A model generated the notes under the pieces. It was not told the origin of the DNA. It searched no databases and saw only the letters and a program-made list of their open reading frames with translations. This document shows, in pieces, positions 1 through 6,537 of a stretch of 34,748 nt of DNA. Origin of the DNA: Spirochaetaceae bacterium (GTDB lineage Bacteria > Spirochaetota > Spirochaetia > Treponematales > Breznakiellaceae); NCBI GenBank assembly GCA_031275595.1, contig JAISOO010000001.1:1-34748 (forward strand). The letters are read 5' to 3'. Made by a program: the position numbers and the translations under genes. Every line of letters begins with the position of its first letter. The first letter of the stretch is position 1.

Positions 1-8
1 TTGGTCAT

Positions 9-81
9 AGCTTGTATTTCCTTGTGGTATATAGATTTACTGTAATTTCGTTATACCACCTGCAAGGGTAAAATACAAGCT
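9..81. repeat. Interrupted inverted repeat at left edge
   Basis: The left arm (9-31) starts AGCTTGTATTT and ends TGGTATA. The right arm (52-81) is its reverse complement except for a few extra bases in the middle. The arms enclose about 20 AT-rich bases. It lies just beyond the truncated integrase start at 96-128, so it may be an element end or a recombinase-binding region. No coding function is visible. Confidence 0.5.
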
Positions 82-95
82 GTTTTGTTTTTCTT

Positions 96-128
96 TCATT
101 TAAACCGGACAGCAGTGATCTTCGGCAT
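96..128 (-). pseudogene. Integrase remnant, first codons only
   Basis: The reading frame begins ATG CCG AAG ATC ACT (MPKIT), the same first five codons as the integrase relic starting at 3987, and then diverges and stops after ten codons. The 115 bases upstream also match the leader of that other integrase. I read it as the stump of a tyrosine recombinase gene whose body has been deleted or replaced. Its position just downstream of tRNA-Gly fits an integrase that used the tRNA as attachment site. The call rests entirely on similarity to the second copy. Confidence 0.5.
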
Positions 129-243
129 GGCACGCCTCGCAGATAAAAATAAATGCACAATAAATGCACGGTGCCATACTTTCAGAAAAAGAACGCTTTG
201 GTTATTCCGGTTAATTCCTTATCCTGTAAGGAATTAACCCTTA
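115..243 (-). repeat. tRNA-integrase junction repeat, copy A
   Basis: These 129 bases match 3974-4102 along almost their whole length. Both copies run from the first codons of an integrase, through two tandem 11-bp repeats (148-158 and 159-169, AATAAATGCAC on the plus strand) and a 13-bp-armed palindrome (209-239), to within a base of a tRNA 3' end. Copy A abuts tRNA-Gly and copy B abuts tRNA-Arg. The repeat appears to be the integrase leader of related integrative elements. Confidence 0.75.
209..239 (-). other. Palindrome just downstream of tRNA-Gly
   Basis: The arms GGTTAATTCCTTA and TAAGGAATTAACC are perfect complements separated by five bases (TCCTG on the plus strand). No T-run follows on the minus strand, so it is not a standard intrinsic terminator of the tRNA. 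The same position after tRNA-Arg (4072-4096) holds a different sequence that still pairs. It could be a tRNA trailer hairpin or a recombinase core site. Confidence 0.6.
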
Positions 244-315
244 AGCGGCTGATGGGAGTCGAACCCACGTCTTCAGCTTGGAAGGCTGAGATAATAGCCG
301 TTATATGACAGCCGC
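244..315 (-). tRNA. tRNA-Gly (anticodon TCC)
   Basis: The reverse complement folds as a cloverleaf. The acceptor stem is GCGGCTG/CAGCCGC with discriminator T. The anticodon stem TCAGC/GCTGA encloses loop CTTCCAA, giving anticodon TCC, and the T-arm is GTGGG-TTCGACT-CCCAT. CCA is not encoded. It reads GGA glycine codons. A promoter-like TTGACA lies 35 bases upstream, and an integrase leader follows the 3' end. Confidence 0.95.
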
Positions 316-325
316 ATATTGATGT

Positions 326-355
326 ATGTTACCGAAAACATCCGGCTCCTGTCAA
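326..355 (-). promoter_or_regulatory. Promoter of tRNA-Gly
   Basis: On the minus strand a perfect TTGACA (350-355) is followed after 18 bases by TAACAT (326-331), about 11 bases before the mature tRNA 5' end. The tRNA-Arg gene has the same TTGACAGG start to its promoter. Confidence 0.6.
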
Positions 356-360
356 GTTAT

Positions 361-1620
361 TCAAAATCGGTATACGGTAATTTTATTTTCATCCATGGTG
401 GCGGAGAGGCCAGCTTTATGTAATTCCTCCATGGAAAGCCTGAGCCAATAACCAAAGGTCCCCGGTTCCGTGCCGTCGGGATCCATGTTGTTGTACCGGC
501 GATTTCCCGCAGTTCTGGCAGCAGGCATAAGGACGTTTTTGCTTGCCCAATAATCCAAGGCCACCGGATCCGTAGAGGCGGCGATCATGTTTTGCTGAAC
601 CGCCCGGGAATAGGGCGCATTCGGTCCACCATCGGGGCTTATCCATATCATGTCAAGAATCGTAAGAACCGGGAACCTGGTTTTAGCCATCTGGGTTCCC
701 ATACCGCCCCGGCCGACACTGGTGTGGGGGGCCATATTGGTGAGAGAATTTGACGGTGTTCCCATATAGGATTTTATCCCTCCCGTAACCTGATATTGTC
801 CGTGGGACTTTAAAACCGGGGTACTGATCACTTTGAGGGCATCCGAATCGTATCGCTTTGTCTCGTTATTCCAGATGCCCCGTTTAAAGCTGACCCTGGT
901 CCCGTATTGGGTGGTAAATTTGGCATAACTCACCACCAGTCCCGTGGACTGGGGTCCGTCCTCAACCACAAAACCATCCTTCATATCCCCCGTTTCAAAC
1001 TCCTCTACCCTGACCCGGGTAAAGGTATCCCACAACACCCCGGATACCCGGTAACCCCGGCCGTCAAAGTAATCGGCCACGTCCTGGGCCGATTGGGTCC
1101 TGTCCTTGGAGTTGGTATTTTCCCAATCAAGGCTGCCGCCGGTTCTTCGGGAACCGAACATGGACTGTCCGTTGTCGGCAATGATCACCTCCCCCTTAAA
1201 CCCGGCGGGATGCTCCACAAGAGATTGGATAAGGCTTTTGAGCAGATCCGTATTGGTCCCTCCCCGTTCCGCCCATTGGGAATTTATTTTGATAAGGACC
1301 ACGTCATTGGGCCCGATCAGACCGGCGGTATTTCCCTGTTTATAAAAGGAAAGCCCCCGGCTCAACATCCCCTCCAGGAGCCGGGCAAGGCCATCATCGG
1401 TACCATCGGTACTTTCTTTTACATATACGGCTGAATTATCCGCCGCCGCCGGAGTTTGAAAAGCATGCTCCTGGAGAATGGTAAAGCCCGCATTGGCTAA
1501 CGAAGGGCCCTCTGGATACCGGGATGCCGCGGCTTTCAACCGATTATACCGGTAAATCCCGGCAACGGCAGTCAAAATCACCAAAATCGTCAAAAACAGG
1601 GGGAACCCGCTTTTTTTCAT
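361..1620 (-). CDS. DUF362-domain protein, membrane-anchored or exported
   Basis: This 419-residue protein opens with a lysine-containing, strongly hydrophobic stretch (residues 4-22), a signal anchor or uncleaved signal peptide, so the bulk should lie outside the inner membrane. The body resembles DUF362: an early segment NDVVLIKINSQ followed by TDLLKSLIQSL, and late segments PVLKSHG and STDPVALDYWASK with a glycine- and proline-rich stretch between them. The function of DUF362 is unknown, and I see no cysteine cluster of the ferredoxin-fused forms. I chose the ATG five bases after the stop of the HEAT-repeat gene. An upstream in-frame start at 1845 would run through that gene and give a poor N-terminus. 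It is very likely co-transcribed with the HEAT protein. Confidence 0.75.
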   Translation of the reverse strand: MKKSGFPLFLTILVILTAVAGIYRYNRLKAAASRYPEGPSLANAGFTILQEHAFQTPAAADNSAVYVKESTDGTDDGLARLLEGMLSRGLSFYKQGNTAGLIGPNDVVLIKINSQWAERGGTNTDLLKSLIQSLVEHPAGFKGEVIIADNGQSMFGSRRTGGSLDWENTNSKDRTQSAQDVADYFDGRGYRVSGVLWDTFTRVRVEEFETGDMKDGFVVEDGPQSTGLVVSYAKFTTQYGTRVSFKRGIWNNETKRYDSDALKVISTPVLKSHGQYQVTGGIKSYMGTPSNSLTNMAPHTSVGRGGMGTQMAKTRFPVLTILDMIWISPDGGPNAPYSRAVQQNMIAASTDPVALDYWASKNVLMPAARTAGNRRYNNMDPDGTEPGTFGYWLRLSMEELHKAGLSATMDENKITVYRF

Positions 1621-1624
1621 AGAA

Positions 1625-2455
1625 CTAATTATTCCTGCTGGCGGCTTCGGCGGCCTGTAACCGTAATTTATCCAGTACCATCCTTGCCTGATCCCGGATA
1701 AGCCGGTTGTAGTGGCTTGAAGATGCAATACGGCTGATGGTACTGATGGCGGTATTATTAACCATACCGCCATTTTTTTCAGCCAGAATTTCAAAGGCCT
1801 CCAGGGCGGAAAGCGCCATTTGTTCATCCCCCCTGCCGGACTCAAAACGATTAACCACCCAGGCGATGGCGTTTACGGTTTCACCGTTTTCATTAAGGCC
1901 GATTTTTGCCAGGGATTTAAACGCCTCGGTCAGCACCATAGGTTCCGGTTCGGAGATCACCAGCCGGATAATGGTGTTTTTTGCCTCCGGGGTACCCAGG
2001 TTTCCAAGGTTCGTGACCGCCCGTTTCCGTATGTCAGGGAAATTATTGATCACCCTTCCGTTTTCCCGGGTCTTATTCATAAGCCCTTCCAGGGAGAGAT
2101 ATTCCAGGGCAGCCAACACTTCTTCGCTGGTATTACCCCGGCTGATGGCGTCTTCGATATATTCCAGAGCTATCAACTTTTCATCCCGCCCTCCGGTCCG
2201 GCTTTGATCCCGAATTATCATGTTTTCTATTGATTGCTGCAGATAAGACTCTTCCACCGACATTTCTTCACCTGCAGCAGGCTGCTGCGCCCATACCATG
2301 GTTATAATCATAAAAATCGCCGTTATAACCAGTGATTTTTTCAAAATGGCCGATCTTGAAAAAATAGACTTTAAGCCGCTTTTTCCAAAATCCTTTTCAC
2401 AAGCGGCCGGATTTTGAAAAAAACTCCCCATAAAAAAAGATTCACGGATAATCAT
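1625..2455 (-). CDS. HEAT-repeat protein with signal peptide
   Basis: The 276-residue product has an unusually long N-region, then a hydrophobic core (about residues 40-55) ending in VWAQQ, which looks like a signal peptide cleaved near AQ. The mature part is all helical, with repeated units such as the one containing DIRKRAVTNLGNLGTPEAKNT and another containing LTEAFKSLAKIG. These are the paired-helix pattern of HEAT/armadillo repeats, used for protein binding. The start is supported by AAGGAG eight bases upstream and by a good promoter at 2476-2504. It sits four bases ahead of the DUF362 gene, suggesting the two exported proteins work together. No enzymatic motif is visible. Confidence 0.75.
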   Translation of the reverse strand: MIIRESFFMGSFFQNPAACEKDFGKSGLKSIFSRSAILKKSLVITAIFMIITMVWAQQPAAGEEMSVEESYLQQSIENMIIRDQSRTGGRDEKLIALEYIEDAISRGNTSEEVLAALEYLSLEGLMNKTRENGRVINNFPDIRKRAVTNLGNLGTPEAKNTIIRLVISEPEPMVLTEAFKSLAKIGLNENGETVNAIAWVVNRFESGRGDEQMALSALEAFEILAEKNGGMVNNTAISTISRIASSSHYNRLIRDQARMVLDKLRLQAAEAASRNN

Positions 2456-2475
2456 TTGCAGTACTCCTTAAATAT

Positions 2476-2504
2476 ATTTTACCTATTTTTACCCTAATGT
2501 ACAA
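2476..2504 (-). promoter_or_regulatory. Promoter of HEAT-repeat/DUF362 pair
   Basis: On the minus strand TTGTAC (2499-2504) and TAAAAT (2476-2481) are separated by exactly 17 bases, and a strong Shine-Dalgarno sequence follows. It is a housekeeping-sigma type promoter by sequence only. Confidence 0.6.
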
Positions 2505-2635
2505 ATTTTTTTATCATCCGGGCGGTCTCAAAACTCCAGAGGGCTTTGGAACCACCTCCCTCAATGGAGTTATTCGGAACCCTCAATTTTCTCGCCAAAT
2601 TCCCCTGAAAATACCACAATTTCACCGCCCGGGGA

Positions 2636-2676
2636 CAAAAAATTGCAAGACTTGCAAGCCAACCGAAGGTTAGCCG
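2636..2676 (-). terminator. Terminator after the lipoprotein gene
   Basis: Reading leftward from the lipoprotein stop, a weak hairpin (GGCTAACC-TTC-GGTTGGCT) is followed by a second one, TTGCAAG/CTTGCAA (2643-2657), and then six T residues (2637-2642). The stem plus T-run about 45 bases after the stop fits an intrinsic terminator. Confidence 0.55.
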
Positions 2677-2702
2677 GCAGCCAATTAGGCCGTCGAAGGA
2701 GT

Positions 2703-3302
2703 CTAATTAATAATTTTCCATCCATCTCCAAAATCCTCCAGATCATAAAGGCGCAGCCGCTGCCCTTGGGCGGTAACCATAAAGGCTTTTACCCGCTTTT
2801 GGCTGACAAATTCTATATCGTCCACCCGGCTGTTAGCCCGGGAAGGCACCACCACATGGGTAAAATAATCTTTACTGTCGGATAATACGGTTTTTTTTGA
2901 CTTTAAAAAAGATGATTCCGAGACCCGCTTTAAAAATTCCGGGGAATTTATCTCCTCAAAGTAAGCGCGTCCCAGATAAGAAACCCAGGCACTGTAATCT
3001 CTGGAACGGATAATATTGTTTAGCTCTTTAATCAACTGCTGAACATCCTTTTTGGCGGTAGCGTACATCTCCGGGGTAATCATGCCGGGATCAAAATCAG
3101 CTTCTTCGATTACCTCCTGAACTGCCTCAGGGAGCCGGGGAGCAAGATCTTCAATCGGCATCGGAGGGGATACTACCGCTACCGGGATCCCGGTTTCCAC
3201 CGGTTCACCTTCGCTCTCACAGGAACTACACGCCAAAACAGCCGATATCAAAATCAAAATAAGTTTCTTCATACCGCTCAAATAAACCCGCTTCAACTTC
3301 AT
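2703..3302 (-). CDS. Small exported lipoprotein, function unknown
   Basis: The product has about 199 residues. A lysine-rich N-terminus is followed by LILILISAVLACSSC, a hydrophobic segment ending in a lipobox-like Leu-Ala-Cys (spirochaetal lipoboxes are relaxed), so a lipid-anchored periplasmic or surface protein is likely. The mature part starts with an acidic, proline-rich linker and ends in a folded domain finishing GDGWKIIN, a pattern seen at the end of small SnoaL/NTF2-like or DUF4878-like folds. I cannot name the family. The ATG at 3302 has AGAAG five bases upstream. A later ATG at 3272 gives a shorter signal peptide but has no good ribosome site. A large inverted repeat ends 12 bases before the start, and a terminator follows, so it is probably monocistronic. 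Confidence 0.7.
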   Translation of the reverse strand: MKLKRVYLSGMKKLILILISAVLACSSCESEGEPVETGIPVAVVSPPMPIEDLAPRLPEAVQEVIEEADFDPGMITPEMYATAKKDVQQLIKELNNIIRSRDYSAWVSYLGRAYFEEINSPEFLKRVSESSFLKSKKTVLSDSKDYFTHVVVPSRANSRVDDIEFVSQKRVKAFMVTAQGQRLRLYDLEDFGDGWKIIN

Positions 3303-3314
3303 CAATTCTTCTAT

Positions 3315-3381
3315 CCCCGTGGAGAGAATCGCTTTATCGGTAATTGTTTATACTACAATAAATTAGCGATTTCCACCGGGG
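3315..3381. repeat. 67-bp imperfect inverted repeat before lipoprotein gene
   Basis: The arm at 3315-3333 (CCCCGTGGAGAGAATCGCT) pairs with 3365-3381, whose reverse complement is CCCCGGTGGAAATCGCT. The AT-rich loop contains a second, nested pairing (ATTGT/ACAAT). Transcribed leftward it would place a long hairpin 12 bases before the lipoprotein ATG. Confidence 0.6.
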
Positions 3382-3418
3382 AACCTCCGGAAACACAATC
3401 GGGATTTGTAGGGATCCC

Positions 3419-3987
3419 TTAATTTAGTATACCAAGCCCTTTAATAAAAAACCAGCGCCCGCTTTGCGGTACAGCAATTTTATATTTGAGCCAGTTCCAA
3501 AACTCCCTGAATGGACAGGGCGAGCGCAGTAAAAATTTATTGAGTCGGATCCCTAATCGTCCGGTAAAGGCCAGGGCGTCCTCCTCGCCTATGTCGGCCA
3601 TTGATAAATAGATCGCCTTTGCTGTGCAGCCTGAATGTCCGCTTTATACATAGCAATAGTCCCCGGAGAATAGGACCCGTTTTTCCCGGTTAGTCTGTTT
3701 GCGCGGGGATTGTCCTCTAATGAAATAAACCGTTCCAGCCACGCTCCCACGGTGATACGGTCCGGCGGCTCATTTACCCGGGGCGCCTGAACATCCTCCG
3801 GCGGCCTTATCTGAGCTTTCAGGTATTCAATGAGCGCCATTGCGCCCGTTTCGGCGGCGGCCTTTGTCTTGGGTTCCCGAAAGACGGCTAACTCCTGGGG
3901 AAGCCCGGAAACCGGATAGAGGGTAACTTGAAATTTCTTGGTTTTTGGACGCTTGTAAACCCAAAACGGGCCGGTAATCTTCGGCAT
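3419..3987 (-). pseudogene. Frameshifted tyrosine-recombinase (integrase) relic
   Basis: The first part (3589-3987, starting MPKITGPFWVYKRP) has the make-up of a phage-type integrase N-terminus: a basic DNA-binding start, then VGAWLERFISLEDN and YSPGTIAMYKADI, typical of the core-binding (SAM-like) domain. The frame then breaks. A continuation with MADIGEEDALAFTGRLG, the next stretch expected in the same domain, appears in another frame (3419-3601) overlapping by 13 bases. The whole catalytic domain (R..HxxR..Y) is missing. The start is certain because the same first codons and leader are duplicated at 115-128. It lies directly downstream of tRNA-Arg, the usual place for an integrase of a tRNA-targeting island. 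It cannot encode an active enzyme. Confidence 0.75.
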
Positions 3988-4102
3988 GGCACACCTCGTC
4001 TATAAAAAATAAACGTACAATAAATGTACAGTGCCATACTTTTCAGAAAATCAGACTTTTTTGTTTTTCGCTATTTCCTTATCCTGTAAAGAAATAAACC
4101 TT
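3974..4102 (-). repeat. tRNA-integrase junction repeat, copy B
   Basis: This is the second copy of the 129-bp element described at 115-243. It holds the integrase start, GAGG ribosome site, tandem 11-bp repeats at 4008-4018 and 4019-4029 (AATAAACGTAC, AATAAATGTAC), the shared GTGCCATACTTT block and the palindrome next to the tRNA. Differences from copy A are scattered substitutions and two small length changes, so the copies are old rather than recent. Confidence 0.75.
4072..4096 (-). other. Palindrome just downstream of tRNA-Arg
   Basis: The arms TATTTCCTTA and TAAAGAAATA surround the same five-base TCCTG centre as the tRNA-Gly palindrome. Most arm bases that differ from copy A change on both sides, so pairing is kept. 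The single unmatched pair is a G-U wobble if the minus strand is transcribed. Confidence 0.55.
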
Positions 4103-4176
<74 letters not shown>

Positions 4177-4198
4177 AACATGACCTGTAAACATCTTA

Positions 4199-4227
4199 AA
4201 AATAACCTAATTAAAAAAGCCTGTCAA
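4199..4227 (-). promoter_or_regulatory. Promoter of tRNA-Arg
   Basis: On the minus strand TTGACA (4222-4227) and TATTTT (4199-4204) are spaced by 17 bases, with the -10 ending 22 bases before the tRNA. The remaining bases between here and the mutY stop at 4320 show only a short CCGG-TTTT-CCGG palindrome. Confidence 0.65.
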
Positions 4228-4319
4228 GGTTCGTTTAGACTTTGTTTTTCCTCCTCAGGACGAAGCATACCGCCGGAAAACCGGGTGTTTCAGGAGCTTT
4301 CCAGACAACTGACCCAATT

Positions 4320-5144
4320 CTATAGATTGTAAATTTGATACACCCCCTGTTTTTCCGCGACCATAGCGTCCTTCGCCAGGGTATCCAGGACTTTATAGAG
4401 TTCTTCCGGCTCAATTCCGGTGGATTTTTGGAGTTCCGGAACGGTAGCAGGGCCTTGGAAAATCAAGGTCCTGATGATACGTCCCCGCTGCTGCCGGAAG
4501 GAACCTTCAAAGGGGCTCTGCTTGGTGTAATGGGCGCTTCTCCGGCTGGGGTTTACCGTTAGCTTCTTCAGGGCAGCGCCATAATCCATGAGCGCCCAAT
4601 ACCAGCGGCGGGGATTATCATGATCCAGCGCCTCCTGCAGAATGGGAAATATTTCCCGGTCATTTACCGCCTCCCGGTTCTGAAAAAAGAAGTGGATCAC
4701 CGAAGCGCGGATATTGGTTTCTATAAACACCGAAGGGTAATTATAGCCGAAACAAGCTATAGCCCCGGCAGTATAAGCCCCAATTCCCGGAAGGGAAAGC
4801 AGGGTGGCCGGGGTTTCCGGCACCTTACCATTGTATTTTCTGGTGATGAGCCGGGCACATTCTATCAGAAAGCGGCCCCGGCGGTTATATCCCAAACCGT
4901 TCCACTCCCTCAAGGCATATTCCAGGGAAACCTTGGCCAGATCCTTGGGGGACGGCCAAAGACGCATCCACCGTTCCCAATAGGGTATCACCCGTTCGGT
5001 TTGGGTCTGTTGAAGCATAAATTCGGAAACCACCACCCCCCAGGGACGGGGATCTTCTCTCCAGGGGAAGGCCCTCCCCTTTTCCTCAAAATAAGAATAG
5101 ATTATCTCTTTGAATTCGGATATTGACGGTTTACTATTCATCAT
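4320..5144 (-). CDS. mutY: MutY-type adenine glycosylase lacking Fe-S cluster
   Basis: This 274-residue HhH-GPD glycosylase would remove adenine mispaired with 8-oxoguanine. The MutY signatures FPWR (26-29) and SEFMLQQTQT (40-49, with catalytic Glu41) are present, as is the helix-hairpin-helix LPGIGAYTAGAI (118-129). Two features are unusual. The Asp of the usual LDGN motif is replaced by Glu in FIETNIR (Glu142). The four-cysteine Fe-S loop and the C-terminal 8-oxoG-recognising NUDIX-like domain are both missing, and the protein ends in a helical, winged-helix-like segment instead. Fe-S-free MutY proteins are known from anaerobes. The start ATG overlaps the stop of the kinase gene by four bases, and it is the last gene of the comEC-to-mutY operon. 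Confidence 0.85.
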   Translation of the reverse strand: MMNSKPSISEFKEIIYSYFEEKGRAFPWREDPRPWGVVVSEFMLQQTQTERVIPYWERWMRLWPSPKDLAKVSLEYALREWNGLGYNRRGRFLIECARLITRKYNGKVPETPATLLSLPGIGAYTAGAIACFGYNYPSVFIETNIRASVIHFFFQNREAVNDREIFPILQEALDHDNPRRWYWALMDYGAALKKLTVNPSRRSAHYTKQSPFEGSFRQQRGRIIRTLIFQGPATVPELQKSTGIEPEELYKVLDTLAKDAMVAEKQGVYQIYNL

Positions 5145-5674
5145 GCTTCCTTTTGCCGCGCCCTCTCTATGATCAAGGAGGCAATCTCAGAAGGATTCAG
5201 TTCATCCGTATTAATAATAAGATCCGCAAAGGAATAATCATCGTTATCGATATTATAGATCCGTAAATACCTTTCCCTGTCCTGCCTATCCCTTTCTTCG
5301 GTAAAGGCGGCCACCGCTTCAAGGCTCCCCCCCTCACGACGCATGATGCGCCGCGCCCTGGTTATTGCCCGGGCGGTAAGGTATACCTTAAGGTCCGCTT
5401 CGGTGAGCATCCAGATAGCCAGCCGGGATCCCAGGACGCAGCCTCCCTCTTCCCGGGCCAACTTGACCTGGCGGCTGTCCACTTCCTTATCCCAGGCGTC
5501 GTCCTTGGCGGCCAGGGACAGCACTTCCCGCAGGTTCAGCCCCCGTTCCTCCGCCAAGGACCGGAAAGTAAAATTGATAAAACGAAGGTTCAACGACTCG
5601 GCCACCAGTCTGCTCACCGTGGTATTTCCGCATCCGCTTTTTCCCGAGATCGCGATACGAATAGGGTCTTTCAT
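5141..5674 (-). CDS. Cytidylate-kinase-like P-loop kinase
   Basis: This 177-residue protein starts with a P-loop GKSGCGNTT (11-19), in which the usual GKT lysine is replaced by asparagine, as in the short cytidylate-kinase-like family (Cytidylate_kin2). It continues with LNLRFINFTFRSLAEERG, GGCVLGSRLAIWML and a basic lid region rich in RARRIMRREGG, then DDYSFADLIINTDELNP near the end, which is the typical CMP-kinase-like tail. It would phosphorylate CMP/dCMP or a related small substrate in the cytoplasm. The missing lysine and short length leave the substrate unproven. It overlaps yicC upstream and mutY downstream by four bases each. Confidence 0.8.
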   Translation of the reverse strand: MKDPIRIAISGKSGCGNTTVSRLVAESLNLRFINFTFRSLAEERGLNLREVLSLAAKDDAWDKEVDSRQVKLAREEGGCVLGSRLAIWMLTEADLKVYLTARAITRARRIMRREGGSLEAVAAFTEERDRQDRERYLRIYNIDNDDYSFADLIINTDELNPSEIASLIIERARQKEA

Positions 5675-6537
5675 TCGACGTTCCTGAGCTGTTCCCGGAT
5701 ATTTTCCAGGGCATCTTTCATATCCACCACCGCCCGGCTTACCGCCAGATCCGGAGTTTTGGAACCTATGGTGTTTATCTCCCGGTTCATCTCCTGACAG
5801 AGAAAATCAAGTTTTTTCCCCGGGCTGGGGTTTCGTTCCGCTTCTACCCTGAATTCCGAAATATGGGAACCAAGCCGGGAAATTTCTTCGGATATGGTAT
5901 ATTTCATGAGGAGAACCGCCGTCTCCATCAGAATACGGTTTTCATCAATTTGGTCGCCTAAAAGTTCGGTAAAACGGTTCCTCAGATTTTCCCGAATGGA
6001 GATTTCCATAAGCGGGGCGTGGGAAGCGGCAATCTGTACCGATGATTCAAGCTGGGCAATATGGGAAAAAATATCCTCCAGGGTGTGTCCCCCTTCCCGG
6101 ATCCGTTCCTCATCAAAACGATCCGCCGCAATTTTAAGGCAGGGCTCAATATATTGCCAATTCCGTTCATCATCCCTGTTTTTTTCTACCTCCAACACCC
6201 CTTCCATACCAAGAAGGGCCGAAAGGGATGGTTTTTCCCGGGTTTCCAGAATTTGGGCTAAAACCGCAATCGCGTTACCATAGGCCCGGGCCGCTTCCCG
6301 GTTCACGGCTACGGAGATATCGGAACTGTAGTCTTTAAAACGGATGGTGATCTCCACCTTTCCCCTTCTGCATCGACCCGCCATGTATTCCCGAACCTTC
6401 GGCTCCAGGGATGAAAGATAGGGGGGCAGGTAGATGAATAATTCCAAAAAACGGCTGTTGTAACCCCTTATTTCCACCGAGAGGGAGACCCGTTCATCCT
6501 GCCTTTCCTCGTAGGCATACCCGGTCATACTCTTCAT
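5671..6537 (-). CDS. YicC-family endoribonuclease-like protein
   Basis: The 288-residue product begins MKSMTGYAYEER and continues VEIRGYNSRFLELFIYLPPYLSSLE, the N-terminal signature of YicC. Its C-terminal part (DUF1732) contains RLGSHISEFR, GKKLDFLCQEMNREINTIGSK and VDMKDALENIREQLRNVE, all close to the family pattern. YicC homologues have been shown to be a family of endoribonucleases and to affect RNA turnover. Length is normal. Start and stop overlap the neighbouring murC and kinase genes by four bases, so translation is likely coupled. In many bacteria yicC sits beside gmk; here a cytidylate-kinase-like gene takes that place. Confidence 0.92.
   Translation of the reverse strand: MKSMTGYAYEERQDERVSLSVEIRGYNSRFLELFIYLPPYLSSLEPKVREYMAGRCRRGKVEITIRFKDYSSDISVAVNREAARAYGNAIAVLAQILETREKPSLSALLGMEGVLEVEKNRDDERNWQYIEPCLKIAADRFDEERIREGGHTLEDIFSHIAQLESSVQIAASHAPLMEISIRENLRNRFTELLGDQIDENRILMETAVLLMKYTISEEISRLGSHISEFRVEAERNPSPGKKLDFLCQEMNREINTIGSKTPDLAVSRAVVDMKDALENIREQLRNVE

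Noticed and set aside
148..169. CRISPR-like or satellite array.
   Set aside because: There are only two 11-bp units with no spacers, and no cas genes or other arrays occur in the window.
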